The position numbers and the translations under genes were made by a program. A stretch of DNA of 64,000 nucleotides, taken from the NCBI GenBank assembly GCA_963838235.1, contig CAWIQJ010000005.1, positions 1,240,001 through 1,304,000 of the forward strand, in the 5' to 3' direction. The stretch comes from JAFECT01 sp963838235. Its GTDB lineage: Bacteria > Pseudomonadota > Alphaproteobacteria > Caulobacterales > Caulobacteraceae. Positions 50,436 to 61,700 of this stretch are shown piece by piece (the stretch's first letter is position 1; each line of letters begins with the position of its first letter). A model generated the notes under the pieces. That model was not told the origin of the DNA, searched no databases, and worked only from the letters and a program-made list of their open reading frames with translations.

Positions 50436-50717
50436 ATGACTAAAGCCGATCTGATCGCCGCGATCGCGGATAAGACGGATACGAGCCGGGAAGCCGCCAA
50501 GAATGCGCTGGACGCGTTCACCGACAGCGTCATTGCGGCGCTGAAGAAAGGCGAAGAAGTCCGCCTCGTCGGCTTCGGCACGTTCCTTCCCGTGCAACGC
50601 GCCGCCGGCATGGCGCGCAACCCGCGCACGGGCGAGCAAGTGCACCGTGCGGCCTCCAAGACCGCGCGCTTCCGCGTCGGCGAGGGCCTGAAAGGCGCGC
50701 TGAACGGCAAAAAGTAA
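50436..50717 (+). CDS. hupB: DNA-binding protein HU
   Basis: 93 residues. HU/IHF fold with the signature VRLVGFGTFLPVQRAAGMARNP (DNA-binding beta arm RNPRTGEQV) and C-terminal helix VGEGLKGALNG. A histone-like nucleoid protein; the lon-hup order is common in proteobacteria. The symbol hupB follows that context, since alpha and beta types cannot be told apart here. Own terminator. Confidence 0.95.
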   Translation: MTKADLIAAIADKTDTSREAAKNALDAFTDSVIAALKKGEEVRLVGFGTFLPVQRAAGMARNPRTGEQVHRAASKTARFRVGEGLKGALNGKK

Positions 50718-50740
50718 GTTTCTCTTTTTAGCAGAATGAG

Positions 50741-50768
50741 GGGCGCGGGCCGAGGCTCGCGCCCTTTT
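50741..50768 (+). terminator. hupB terminator
   Basis: GGGCGCGGGCC and GGCTCGCGCCC pair nearly completely (one G-T), then TTTT. It begins 24 nt after the hupB stop. Confidence 0.85.
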
Positions 50769-50818
50769 CGTTTGCCAGAATTCCCCGTAAGACGCGCAGG
50801 CTTACCGACGAGGCGCCT

Positions 50819-50893
50819 GGGTCGATAGCTCAGTGGTAGAGCGCCGCTTTTACAAGGCGGATGTCGCAGGTTCGAAACCTGCTCGACCCACCA
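50819..50893 (+). tRNA. tRNA-Val (anticodon TAC)
   Basis: 75 nt with encoded CCA. Acceptor GGGTCGA pairs with TCGACCC. The D-arm is GCTCAGTGGTAGAGC, the anticodon loop TTTACAA gives TAC, and the T-loop is GTTCGAAAC. The open frame antisense to it is spurious. Confidence 0.97.
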
Positions 50894-50968
50894 CCCTACT
50901 TCGCTCCTCCGGAGCCTTTGCGTGAGGTTGGCTAAGGGAGTAGCGAGGGTCCGTTCCCGGGGGTTTTC

Positions 50969-53485
50969 ATGCGCGTCTTGCTTCTCGCCGTCATCTGCGT
51001 TGCCGCCTTCGCCGCGCCGACCGTCGCGCCCGCCAAGGCGCACGCCCATGCCGAGAAGGCACCGGCCGCCTCAAACGCCTACGTCAAAGAGACCGCCGGC
51101 CTGACCCGCATGGACGGTTTGTTGCCCGTGTTTGTCGACAAGGCTCAGGGCAAGATCTTCCTGTCGCTGGCCGCGCCGGACGCGGACGGCGTCGTGGGGC
51201 GGTTCATCTACCTCACCGCACTGAAGACGGGGCTCGGCTCCGCGCCTCTGGGGCTCGATCGTTCGCAGCCGGGCGACGACGAGATCATCGTCTTCCGCCG
51301 TGTGGGCAAGAAGGTGGTCGCCGAGTTCGAGAACCAGAAGTTTCGCGCGGTCGGCGCACCGGCGCCGGAACAGGCTTCCGCGCGCAACTCCTTCGCCTAT
51401 TCGGCCATCTGGGCCGGCGATGTCACCGCGGTGGCGCCGGACGGGCGCGTCCTCGTCGAAATTACGAGCTTCCTCACACGCGACTCCTTCGACATCGCAG
51501 GATTACTGACGAGCGCCGGTGAGAAGGGCTGGAAGCAGTCCTCCGATCTCAGTATCGCCGATCCATCTGCGGTGAAGGTGTTCCCCGAGAACCTGGAGTT
51601 TGAGGCGCGCGAGACGTTCCAGAACGACAACCCGAGCGCCGAGGTCGCCAACATCGCGCCCAACGCCAAGTCGATCAGCTTCGTGGTGCGCCAGTCGCTG
51701 GTGAAACTGCCCGAGCCGGGATTCGTCCCCCGCCGATTCGATCCGCGCACCGGAACCTTCTCGACCGAGATCGTCGACTATGGCTCGAAGCTCGGCGAAC
51801 CGGTGATCAGCGAGATCGCGCAACGCTTCCGGCTGGAGAAGATCAACCCCGGCCCCGCGCCGTCGAAGGTGAAGAAGCCCATCGTCTTCTACGTCGACCG
51901 CGCCGCGCCCGAACCGATCCGCAGCGCCCTGGTCGAAGGCGCGGGTTGGTGGGCCAAGGCCTTCACCGACGCGGGCTATATCGACGCGTTCCGTGTCGAG
52001 GTCGCGCCCGAAGGCATGGACCCGCTCGACGTGCGCTACAACTTCATCAACTGGGTCGATCGCGCGACGCGCGGCTGGTCCTACGGCCAGGGCGTGGTCG
52101 ATCCTCGTACCGGCGAGATAATCAAGGGATCGGTGCTGCTGGGCTCGTTGCGCGTGCGCCAGGATGTGATGATCTTCGAAGGTCTCGCCGGCGCCGACAA
52201 GGATAACTCAGGCGCTCAGGACGATCCGGTGCGCATTTCGCTGATGCGCATCCGCCAGCTCGGCGCACACGAGACCGGCCATGCGCTGGGCTTCTCGCAC
52301 AATTTCGCGGGCTCGACCCAGGACCGGACGTCGGTGATGGACTATCCGGGGCCGCGCATCCGCATCGTCGACGGCAAGCTGGATTTCAGCGACGCCTATG
52401 CGGTCGGCATCGGCAAGTGGGACGAATTCAGCATCGACTGGCTCTACAGCTACGCGCCGGACGACGATGCGTCGCGCGCCAAGGCCCAGGCCGAGCAGGA
52501 TTCGGGTATGCGCTACATCACCGACGCCGACGCCAGGCCCGAGGGCGCCGCGCAACCGTGGGCCAGCCTGTGGGACGACGGTCCCGATCCGGCGGCGGAG
52601 CTCACCCGCATGATGGCCGTGCGCCGCATCGCCATCGACGACTTCGGCCTGAGGGCGTTGCATGCCGGCGAGCCGCTGCAGAACCTGCGGCGCAAATACG
52701 TGCCGATCTATCTGTTGCACCGCTATGAGATCGACGCCGCGTCGAAGATGCTCGCAGGCGTCGTTTACGACTACGGCCTGAACGGCGATGGACACGAGGC
52801 GGCGCCGATGGTGGCGCCGGTGGATCAGCGCCGTGCGCTCGACGCTCTGCTCGCCACGCTCAATCCCGCGGAGCTCGACACGCCGGAGCGCCTGCTGCCG
52901 CTGCTGTCGGCGGGATGGTCCGGATCGGACGACCGCCAGTACGACATCGAGCTCTTCCAGACCCAGGGCGGTCCGGTGTTCGACCCGCTGGTCGCCGCCA
53001 ACGTCGCCGCCTCGATGACGCTGAACGCGATCCTGGCGCCGGATCGTCTGAACCGCCTCGACGACCAGCATCGCCGCGACGCGAGCGCGCCCGGCGTCGG
53101 CGAGGTGGTCGACAAGCTGATCGCCGCGACGTTCCGGGCGCCCGCCGCCGAAGACCGCCTGTCGCTGGTGCGCCGGCGCATCGAGACGCGCACCTTGGTG
53201 AGCCTGATCGAAGCCGAACGCGCGCCCACGACCTCGCGCGAAGTCGCCTCCGAGATCGACCAGAAGATCGCCGACCTGGTCGCGCGCTCACGCACCGACA
53301 AAGGTCTCGATGCCGAAGAACGCGGCCACCGCGCCTACCTTGGCCGCCTGATTGGCGATCGCAACGAACTCGAACGCGTGCTCGCCCAGCCGGCGCATAC
53401 GCCGACCACCCCGCCCGGCATGCCAATCGGCACCGACGAGGACGACTGGATGAGCGATCTCATTCCCCTGACCGGAGGCCACTGA
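50969..53485 (+). CDS. Secreted zinc metalloprotease (metzincin, DUF5117/DUF4953-like)
   Basis: 838 residues with a signal peptide (MRVLLLAVICVAAFAAPTVA). A large N-terminal beta-rich region precedes the catalytic domain. H434-E-T-G-H438-A-L-G-F-S-H444 is the full metzincin zinc motif HExxHxxGxxH, and the Met-turn is SVMDYPGP. A C-terminal region of ~330 residues is mostly helical. It is a periplasmic or exported peptidase of unknown substrate. Its stop overlaps the start of the next gene as TGATG. Intact. Confidence 0.9.
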   Translation: MRVLLLAVICVAAFAAPTVAPAKAHAHAEKAPAASNAYVKETAGLTRMDGLLPVFVDKAQGKIFLSLAAPDADGVVGRFIYLTALKTGLGSAPLGLDRSQPGDDEIIVFRRVGKKVVAEFENQKFRAVGAPAPEQASARNSFAYSAIWAGDVTAVAPDGRVLVEITSFLTRDSFDIAGLLTSAGEKGWKQSSDLSIADPSAVKVFPENLEFEARETFQNDNPSAEVANIAPNAKSISFVVRQSLVKLPEPGFVPRRFDPRTGTFSTEIVDYGSKLGEPVISEIAQRFRLEKINPGPAPSKVKKPIVFYVDRAAPEPIRSALVEGAGWWAKAFTDAGYIDAFRVEVAPEGMDPLDVRYNFINWVDRATRGWSYGQGVVDPRTGEIIKGSVLLGSLRVRQDVMIFEGLAGADKDNSGAQDDPVRISLMRIRQLGAHETGHALGFSHNFAGSTQDRTSVMDYPGPRIRIVDGKLDFSDAYAVGIGKWDEFSIDWLYSYAPDDDASRAKAQAEQDSGMRYITDADARPEGAAQPWASLWDDGPDPAAELTRMMAVRRIAIDDFGLRALHAGEPLQNLRRKYVPIYLLHRYEIDAASKMLAGVVYDYGLNGDGHEAAPMVAPVDQRRALDALLATLNPAELDTPERLLPLLSAGWSGSDDRQYDIELFQTQGGPVFDPLVAANVAASMTLNAILAPDRLNRLDDQHRRDASAPGVGEVVDKLIAATFRAPAAEDRLSLVRRRIETRTLVSLIEAERAPTTSREVASEIDQKIADLVARSRTDKGLDAEERGHRAYLGRLIGDRNELERVLAQPAHTPTTPPGMPIGTDEDDWMSDLIPLTGGH

Positions 53486-54033
53486 TGCGCACCCTCGCCG
53501 CCCTCGCCGCCCTGGCGACCATCGCCATCGCTCCGACCACGATGGCGCAAACGCCGCCGCCTCCGCCGCCTCTCGTCCAGACCCAGGACGTGGCGACGCC
53601 CGAGGCGATCGTGCACTCGATGTACGACGTCATCTCGGGACCCGCGGGCGGACGCAACTGGGACCGCATGCGCGCGCTGATGGCGCCCTACGCGCATTTC
53701 GTGGCGGCCGGCGTGAAGCCGGACGGATCGGTTTCGATCCGTGATCTGACCCCTGACGACTATGCAAACCTTGCGACTCCGAGGCTCGCGAAAGAGGGCT
53801 TCTTCGAACGCGGCGTCATGCTCCGGGTCACGCGTTACGGCCACACCGCCGTCGTCGAGAGCCCTTACGAAAGCCGCCACGCGCCCGGCGAAGCGCCCTT
53901 CGCGCGCGGCATCAACCAGTTCGTCCTGGTCAATGACGGCACGCGCTGGTGGGTGACGGAGATCATCTGGGAAGGCAAATCCGCCGACAATCCCCTGCCG
54001 CCTGAGGCGGACGCTGCGCTGAAGGCGCACTGA
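53485..54033 (+). CDS. Secreted NTF2-like protein
   Basis: 182 residues. Signal peptide (MRTLAALAALATIAIAPTTM), a short Pro-run (TPPPPPPLV), then an NTF2-like domain (ATPEAIVHSMYDVISGPAGG, WDRMRALMAPYAHFV, GINQFVLVNDGTRWWVTEII). SnoaL/NTF2 folds often bind small ligands or act as partners; no active site can be assigned. Translationally coupled to the upstream metalloprotease (TGATG, RBS GGAGG inside that gene), so the two probably act together. Confidence 0.8.
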   Translation: MRTLAALAALATIAIAPTTMAQTPPPPPPLVQTQDVATPEAIVHSMYDVISGPAGGRNWDRMRALMAPYAHFVAAGVKPDGSVSIRDLTPDDYANLATPRLAKEGFFERGVMLRVTRYGHTAVVESPYESRHAPGEAPFARGINQFVLVNDGTRWWVTEIIWEGKSADNPLPPEADAALKAH

Positions 54034-54036
54034 GGT

Positions 54037-54607
54037 CTAGGCGAACAACTCCGGCCGGCGCGTCCGCAAAGCAAGCACCAGCGCCAGGGTCTTCATGTCC
54101 TGGATGGCGCCGGCCTCTTCCCAGGCCCACAGTTCGCTGAGGCGCATCTCCACCACCTCGATGTCCTCGTGCTCGCTCGCGAGACCTCCGCCATCGGCGG
54201 TGCGGTCGGACGCAGCGTAGGGCGCCAGGAACAGGTGCAGGCGCTCGGTGGAATAACCCGGGCTCGCAAACGCGGTGGCGATTGGTTCCAGGGTGGTGAG
54301 ACGCACCCCCGCCTCCTCCATCGCCTCGCGGCGGATGCAGGTCTCGGCCGCCTCACCGTCTTCGATGACGCCCGCCGGCGCCTCCAGCACATTGGCGAGT
54401 TCCGGCGATGAACTGGGCCGGCGTGCGCGGCAGGCGCACCATCAGAACCACCCGCCGGTCCGGGTCGTAGGGCAGCACGCAGGCGGCGTCGCCGCGCACC
54501 ACGATCTCACGACGGAAGGCGTCGCCATGGCTGTCGACCACGGTCGCCACCAGCACCTCGTGGCGGCCCTCGTAGACGACCTGGGCGCTCTTGATGGTCT
54601 GGACCAT
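54037..54607 (-). CDS. Nudix hydrolase (one frameshift)
   Basis: ~190 residues. The start is ATG 54607 (MVQTIKSAQVVYEGRHEVLV) and the stop at 54037. After a one-base shift near 54402 the frame reads ELANVLEAPAGVIEDGEAA and the Nudix box G-x5-E-x7-RE-x2-EE-x-G (GVIEDGEAAETCIRREAMEE-AG). Its size and the layout before the box resemble ADP-ribose pyrophosphatases. The substrate is not certain. It is convergent with the NTF2-like gene. Confidence 0.85.
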
Positions 54608-54743
54608 GGTTCAAAACCTAACAGCCAAATCATGACCGTGGCGCGACCCTGGGTCGCCTGGGCGGTCGCTTGCCTGGGGACAGCGTGCGGCCCATACCGG
54701 CAAGGCTTCCAGTCCCGGTTCCGAATTCGTTTCAAAATCCCGC

Positions 54744-56816
54744 ATGGCCAAGGTCCCCCCCGACCAGTCCGATCTGTTCTCCGACCCCCAGCCATCGAAA
54801 TCGAAGGCCAAGGCTAGTCCGCCCGCACCCAAGCGCGCGGCGCCGAAGTCCGAATCTGCGCCCGCCAAGCGCAAGGGCGAAAAGGGGGGCTATTCGGCTG
54901 AGCACATCGAGGTGCTGGAGGGGCTGGAGCCGGTCCGCAAGCGGCCGGGCATGTACATTGGCGGCGTCGACGAGCGCGCCCTGCATCACCTGTTCGCCGA
55001 GGTGCTCGACAACGCCATGGACGAGGCGGTCGCGGGCCACGCGCGCACGATCTGGGTCGAATTCGACACCGAAGGATCGCTGTCGGTGCGCGATGACGGT
55101 CGCGGCATCCCGGTCGATCCGCACCCCAAGTACAAGGACAAGTCGGCACTGGAGGTGGTGATGACCATGCTCCACTCCGGCGGCAAATTCTCGGGAGACG
55201 TCTATGAGACGTCCGGCGGCCTGCACGGCGTGGGCGTGAGTGTGGTCAACGCGCTGTCCGACCTGCTCGAGGTCACCGTGTGGCGCGACGGGTTCGAATG
55301 GACCCAGGCCTTCTCGCGCGGCAAACCGAAGGGCAAGATCAAGAAGGGTGCAGCGACCCGCAAGCGCGGCAACGAGGTGCGCTTCCATCCCGACCCGGAG
55401 ATCTTTGGCGTCGGCGCGGCATTCAAACCCGCACGCTTGTTCCGCATGGCGCGGTCGAAGGCCTATCTGTTCGGCGGCGTCGAAATCAAATGGAAGTGCG
55501 CGCCCGACCGCATCACCGATGCGACGCCCAAGGAGGCGGTGTTCCACTTCCCCAACGGCGTCGCCGACTTTCTCGCCGAGCGCGTGGGCAATGCCGAGAC
55601 CGTCACGCCCGAACCGTTCGCCGGCAAGGTGCAGCGCAAGGAGCAAGGCGGCGCGGTCGACTGGGCCGTAACCTGGTCGCCGGCCGGCTTCGGCGAGGCG
55701 GACGGCTTCATCCAGTCCTACTGCAACACCGTGCCCACCCCTGACGGCGGCACGCACGAGGCGGGATTCCGCGCGGCGCTGACGCGCGGGCTCAAGGCCT
55801 ATGCCGAGCTTGTCGGCGAGCGGCGCGCGGGCGTCATCACCGCCGAAGACGTCATCGCCAATGCGGGCGCGCTGGTGTCGGTGTTCGTGCGCAATCCGGA
55901 ATTCCAGGGTCAGACCAAGGAGCGGCTGTCCTCCGCCGACGCGCAAAAGCTGGTCGAGACAGCGCTGCGCGATCCGTTCGACCACTGGTTGACGGAAAGC
56001 CCGAAGAACGCATCCAACCTGCTGAACTTCGTCATCGAGCGTGCGGAAGAGCGGCTCAAGCGGAAGAAGGACAAGGAGGTCGCGCGCGCGAGCGCGACGC
56101 GTAAACTGCGCCTGCCCGGCAAGCTGTCCGACTGTTCGTTGCAATCGGCCGAGGGCGCGGAGCTGTTCATCGTCGAGGGCGACAGCGCGGGCGGGTCGGC
56201 AAAACAGGCGCGCGACCGTAACCGCCAGGCCATCCTGCCCCTGCGCGGCAAGATTTTGAACGTCGCCTCGGCGGCGGGCGACAAGGCGCGCTCGAACCAG
56301 GAGCTGTCGGATCTCATGCTGGCGCTGGGCGCCCATCCGGAGCCGCGCTTCCGGCTCGAGGATCTGCGTTACGAACGTATCGTCATCATGACCGATGCGG
56401 ACGTGGACGGCGCCCACATCGCCTCGCTCTTGATCACCTTCTTCTACCGCACCATGCCGGGGCTGATCCGCGCGGGACGGCTCTATCTCGCCCTGCCCCC
56501 GCTGTTCCGCCTCAGCCACGGCGCCAAGGTCGAATATGCACGCGACGACGCGCACCGCGACGAACTCCTGGCCAGCGTGTTCAAGGGCAAGAAGCCCGAG
56601 ATCAGCCGCTTCAAGGGCCTGGGAGAGATGATGCCCGCCCAACTCAAGGAAACCACCATGGACCCGAAGAAGCGCACCCTGCTTCGGGTCACCCTACCCG
56701 AGAACGAAGACGAGATCGAAGCCCTGGTGGAGACCCTGATGGGCCGCAAGGCCGAACTGCGCTTCCGCTTCATCCAGGACAACGCCCAGTTCGCGACGGA
56801 AGACCTGGACGTCTGA
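54744..56816 (+). CDS. parE: DNA topoisomerase IV subunit B
   Basis: 690 residues. After a Lys/Ala/Pro-rich N-terminal ~45 residues comes the GHKL ATPase domain (VLDNAMDEAV, VRDDGRGIPVD, SGGLHGVGVSVVNALS), a transducer domain, and the TOPRIM motifs EGDSAGGSAKQARDR and MTDADVDGAHIASLL. The shorter C-terminal part and PMYIGG-type start favour ParE over GyrB. It decatenates daughter chromosomes together with ParC, which is not in the window. Intact. Confidence 0.93.
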   Translation: MAKVPPDQSDLFSDPQPSKSKAKASPPAPKRAAPKSESAPAKRKGEKGGYSAEHIEVLEGLEPVRKRPGMYIGGVDERALHHLFAEVLDNAMDEAVAGHARTIWVEFDTEGSLSVRDDGRGIPVDPHPKYKDKSALEVVMTMLHSGGKFSGDVYETSGGLHGVGVSVVNALSDLLEVTVWRDGFEWTQAFSRGKPKGKIKKGAATRKRGNEVRFHPDPEIFGVGAAFKPARLFRMARSKAYLFGGVEIKWKCAPDRITDATPKEAVFHFPNGVADFLAERVGNAETVTPEPFAGKVQRKEQGGAVDWAVTWSPAGFGEADGFIQSYCNTVPTPDGGTHEAGFRAALTRGLKAYAELVGERRAGVITAEDVIANAGALVSVFVRNPEFQGQTKERLSSADAQKLVETALRDPFDHWLTESPKNASNLLNFVIERAEERLKRKKDKEVARASATRKLRLPGKLSDCSLQSAEGAELFIVEGDSAGGSAKQARDRNRQAILPLRGKILNVASAAGDKARSNQELSDLMLALGAHPEPRFRLEDLRYERIVIMTDADVDGAHIASLLITFFYRTMPGLIRAGRLYLALPPLFRLSHGAKVEYARDDAHRDELLASVFKGKKPEISRFKGLGEMMPAQLKETTMDPKKRTLLRVTLPENEDEIEALVETLMGRKAELRFRFIQDNAQFATEDLDV

Positions 56817-56841
56817 CTGAGGACCGACGTCGAATTCCGGA

Positions 56842-57384
56842 TCACGAGGACGCCGGGACCTCTTCCTTCAGTCGCAGCGCGCCCATGTAATCGAGCTTGC
56901 CCAGCGGCACGCCCTGGGCCCGCAGGATGCCGTAGGCGGTGGCGGCGTGGAATTGGAAGTTGGGGATCGAGAAGGACAGTACGAACCCTTCGGCGGTAAA
57001 GACGCGGCGCGGGCGGCCGGGAACCTCGAAGACCACATCCGCGCCCGCGTGGGCGTCGATCTCAGCCGGGGTCAGCCGGCTGAGCGCCTCACAGGCGTCG
57101 GCGATCAGGATCTGCAGGCCGGCGTAGTCGTGCTCGGGCGGCTTGTCCGGAAACCGCAAGACTCCGCTGCGGATCGCGTCGGCGGCGCCGACAGAGTGGA
57201 AAACAACCTGCTGGACCTGGAACCGCAAAGGCCGCATGTCGCGAAACATCCGCGCCTCGAGAATCTGTCCGAGGTCGATGCGATGTTCCTGACAGTAGGC
57301 CCGCCCACAGTCGAGCACGCCGCCGACCGCCTCCAGGGTCTGCAGATAGCCCTGGACGCTTGCTTCATAGAGGGAAATGCTCAC
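56842..57384 (-). CDS. DUF1993 family protein
   Basis: 180 residues, cytoplasmic, helical. Matches the DUF1993 pattern: SLYEASVQGYLQTLEAVGGV, ARMFRDMRPLRFQVQQVVFH, FPNFQFH-type segment (SIPNFQFHAATAYGILRAQG) and GKLDYMGALRL at the end. These DinB-like four-helix proteins have no well-defined role. Convergent with parE. Confidence 0.85.
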   Translation of the reverse strand: MSISLYEASVQGYLQTLEAVGGVLDCGRAYCQEHRIDLGQILEARMFRDMRPLRFQVQQVVFHSVGAADAIRSGVLRFPDKPPEHDYAGLQILIADACEALSRLTPAEIDAHAGADVVFEVPGRPRRVFTAEGFVLSFSIPNFQFHAATAYGILRAQGVPLGKLDYMGALRLKEEVPASS

Positions 57385-57592
57385 CTTGCCGTCCTGACCG
57401 ACGCCCGCGACCGGGCTCCAGAAGCATCAGATCGCCGGCCCGTGACAAGCGTTCCACGCCGGTTGTGGAACTTTCCGGTTGCGGGCGCGTCAAAGCACTC
57501 AATTGACTTGCCGCGCTTGGGCCCTATGTTCCGCACGCGCCGCGGCTAGATCGCGCTCCGCCGCCGAGTCGCGGCCCCTTTCAGACCATCGA

Positions 57593-59244
<1,652 letters not shown>

Positions 59245-59347
59245 TCCCCAAGGCTTTGTAGTCGGCCTTTAACCCGACGTTACGCTTCGCGCCCTAGGTT
59301 TGCGCGACAGAGCGTCGCGATGGGAACCGCGGCGCCGGAGGGGACGT

Positions 59348-60423
59348 ATGAGCGCGGCGGCTGTCGACCTTACCCTGCGGGGACCCGAGGCCTATGGGCT
59401 GGCGCGCGCAAGGCGCTGGACGAGATGGAGCGGCTGCGAGCGTCTGGCCGACACCGCTGAATTTCGAGCTCTGGCTGCACTACCTCGGCGATCCGGACGG
59501 CCTGCTCGGCCAGGAGATCAGCCGCCTGCTCCAGTCCGGCGAGACGATCACCGAAGAGATTTCGGAAACCCTGGCGGCACAACTATCCTGCCCAAGCGTA
59601 CGGCTGACCGACGAGATCCGCGACGCCGGCGCCCAGTTGAGCCGCGAACTGGCTGCAGGTCGCTGCCGCGATTTCGACCGCACAGAAGTCCCAGCGCGGC
59701 CTACGGCGAGACCCTCGCCGACGCGAGCCGAAGGCTGCGCGCCAGGACGCCCACGAACCGCATGTCAAGAAGCTGGTGGAGACGCTCACCCAGGCCACCA
59801 CGCAGGTGCAGGACGAGTCAACGCCACGCTCGAAAAGCGCCTGCAGGACTCCAACGCGCGAGGTCACCGAGCTGCGCGAGCACCTGGAGCAGGTGCGCCG
59901 CGACGCCTCCACCGACGCCCTGACCAACCTCGCCAACCGCAAGGCCTTCGACGAACAATCGCACCGCGCCTGCGCCGACGCCGACGAGAGCGGCGCTGCG
60001 ATGACCCTGGCGGTGATCGACATCGACCACTTCAAGACGCTTCAACGACACCTGGGGCCATCAGACCGGCGACCAGGTGCTGCGCTATGTCGCCAGCGTC
60101 ATCGGCCGCGTGGCGGGATCGCCGCGGCTCGCCGCCCGCTACGGCGGCGAAGAGTTCGCCATGATCTGTGTCCCGGCGAGTCCGCCGCCCTGGTCGAAGC
60201 CGCGCTGAACGGGATCCGCGAGGAGATCGCCTCGCGCCACCTGAAACGCCGCTCGACCAACGAAGACCTGGGCGCCGTGACCATCTCGGTCGGCATCGCC
60301 CAGCGCCACGGGGACGAGAGCGTCACCGCCCTGATGGAGCGCGCCGACGAAGCGCTCTACGCGTCGAAGCGCACGGGCCGCAACCGCGTCACCAACGCGG
60401 AGCGGTTGGACAAGGCGGCTTAG
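59348..60423 (+). CDS. GGDEF-domain diguanylate cyclase (several frameshifts)
   Basis: Start ATG 59348 (MSAAAVDLTLRGPEAYGLAR), stop 60423, ~358 residues. The N-terminal part contains LHYLGDPDGLLGQEISRLLQ and a coiled coil (LEKRLQDS...REVTELREHLEQVR). The cyclase domain has DALTNLANRKAFDE, DIDHFK, active-site loop AARYGGEEFAMI, and ISVGIAQR. GGEEF is competent for c-di-GMP synthesis. The layout (no TM, coiled coil plus GGEEF) resembles Caulobacter DgcB, but I cannot prove orthology. Shifts near 59420, 59462, 59585, 59690, 59815, 60050 and 60172. Confidence 0.87.
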
Positions 60424-60449
60424 ACCGCACGCACGACAAGTGCCTCCGC

Positions 60450-60863
60450 TTAGCCGTCGTCCCACGGGCCCGAGATCAGCAACGACCCGGGCTTGGTCTT
60501 CGCCGGGCGCTTGCCCTTGGTCTTGGCCGCCGCCTTTTTTCTAAGCGCTGCGTCGACCCCCAACTGCACCCAGCGGCGCGCCGCGTCGGGGTCGTCCCAG
60601 ATTTCGTCGGGCGCGCGGCGGTAGGTCATGGAGATGGTGCGGCCCTCGCGATCACGGAAGGTGAAGGCCTCGAGGCCCTGCGCCACAAACAGAGGATCGC
60701 TCTCCGCGTCGGTCTTGAGCCACAGCGCCCCATCGTCGGCGAGGGCGAACATCAGGCCCACCGTATAAACACCCGCTCCGCCGAACATGCGCTTGATCTT
60801 CAGCTCGGGCAGGAAGCTCAGCGTGTCGGTGAGGGTCTCGATAAAGCCCGCAGTGATGGCCAT
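60450..60863 (-). CDS. TfoX N-terminal domain protein
   Basis: 137 residues, cytoplasmic. TfoX-N hallmarks: PELKIKRMFGGAGVYTVGLM, ALADDGALWLKTD and MTYRRAPDEIWDDPD. The C-terminal ~25 residues are Lys/Ala-rich. It lacks the TfoX C-domain of competence regulators, so a competence role is not implied. Divergent from the acyltransferase with 44 nt between starts. Confidence 0.87.
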   Translation of the reverse strand: MAITAGFIETLTDTLSFLPELKIKRMFGGAGVYTVGLMFALADDGALWLKTDAESDPLFVAQGLEAFTFRDREGRTISMTYRRAPDEIWDDPDAARRWVQLGVDAALRKKAAAKTKGKRPAKTKPGSLLISGPWDDG

Positions 60864-60907
60864 GGCCGGAGCTTGCTCCGCGGGCGCTGAAAAGCCAAGC
60901 TGACCCC

Positions 60908-61684
60908 ATGCGCAGCTTTGCCTTCGCCGTCTCCTACTGGACTCTCAGCATCCTTTACGCCCTGATGGCCGCGTTTGCGGCCCTGACGCCGGGGCGAGGC
61001 GCGACCGGCTGGATCATCCGCCGCTATACCCGCCGCATGGTGCAGTCGATGCGGATCTTCGCCGGCATCAAGCTGGAGGTGCGCGGGCGTGAACGCCTGC
61101 CGGACGGCGCGTTCATCATCGGCGCCAAACACCAGTCCTGGGGCGACGGCTTCTGTGTCTACTCGCAGTTCGAGGACCTCGCCTTCGTCACCGGCGATCA
61201 TCTGGAACATTTCCCATTGCTGGGCACGGTGCTGCGCAAGCTGGGCGCGATCGTGGTCAACAACTGCGGCGGACCGGAAGCGCGTCGGGCGCTGGTCGCC
61301 AGTGCCGCCCAAGCCAAGGCGGACGGCCGGCGCATCCTGATCTATCCCGAAGGCAATCTCGCCAGGATCGGCGAGCGCTTCCGCTACCGCGCCGGCATCT
61401 GGCACATGTATCGCGACTTCGACATGCCGGTCGTCCCGCAAGCAACCAACCTTGGCCTGTTCTGGCCGCAGGAAGCATACAAAAAGAACCCAGGAACGGC
61501 GGTCATCGAATTCCTCGACCCGATCCCGAACGGCCTCGGAAAGGAGGAATTCCTCCAGCGCCTGGAAACCGCGGTCGAAACCAGAACCGCCGAGCTGGTC
61601 GGCGAAGCCACCGGCCAGGCGCCGGTCTATGCCACTCTGGTTCCGGCGCCCGATGAGCTGCGACGGACTCGAGCAACTTCATAA
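60908..61684 (+). CDS. 1-acyl-glycerol-3-phosphate acyltransferase-like protein
   Basis: 258 residues with one N-terminal membrane segment. The PlsC motif H-x4-D is HQSWGD in IIGAKHQSWGDGFCVYSQFE; motif III is IYPEGNLARIGE (the usual EGT is EGN). The function is likely phospholipid synthesis or remodelling at the inner membrane. Whether it is the main PlsC or a paralog cannot be told. Intact. Confidence 0.87.
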   Translation: MRSFAFAVSYWTLSILYALMAAFAALTPGRGATGWIIRRYTRRMVQSMRIFAGIKLEVRGRERLPDGAFIIGAKHQSWGDGFCVYSQFEDLAFVTGDHLEHFPLLGTVLRKLGAIVVNNCGGPEARRALVASAAQAKADGRRILIYPEGNLARIGERFRYRAGIWHMYRDFDMPVVPQATNLGLFWPQEAYKKNPGTAVIEFLDPIPNGLGKEEFLQRLETAVETRTAELVGEATGQAPVYATLVPAPDELRRTRATS

Positions 61685-61700
61685 TGGTATGAGGGGCAAC

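Noticed and set aside
50282..51049. 255-residue minus-strand open frame containing VSNLRHPPCKSGALPLSYRP
   Set aside because: It is antisense to tRNA-Val, hupB and a terminator; the quoted stretch is the typical antisense-tRNA artefact.
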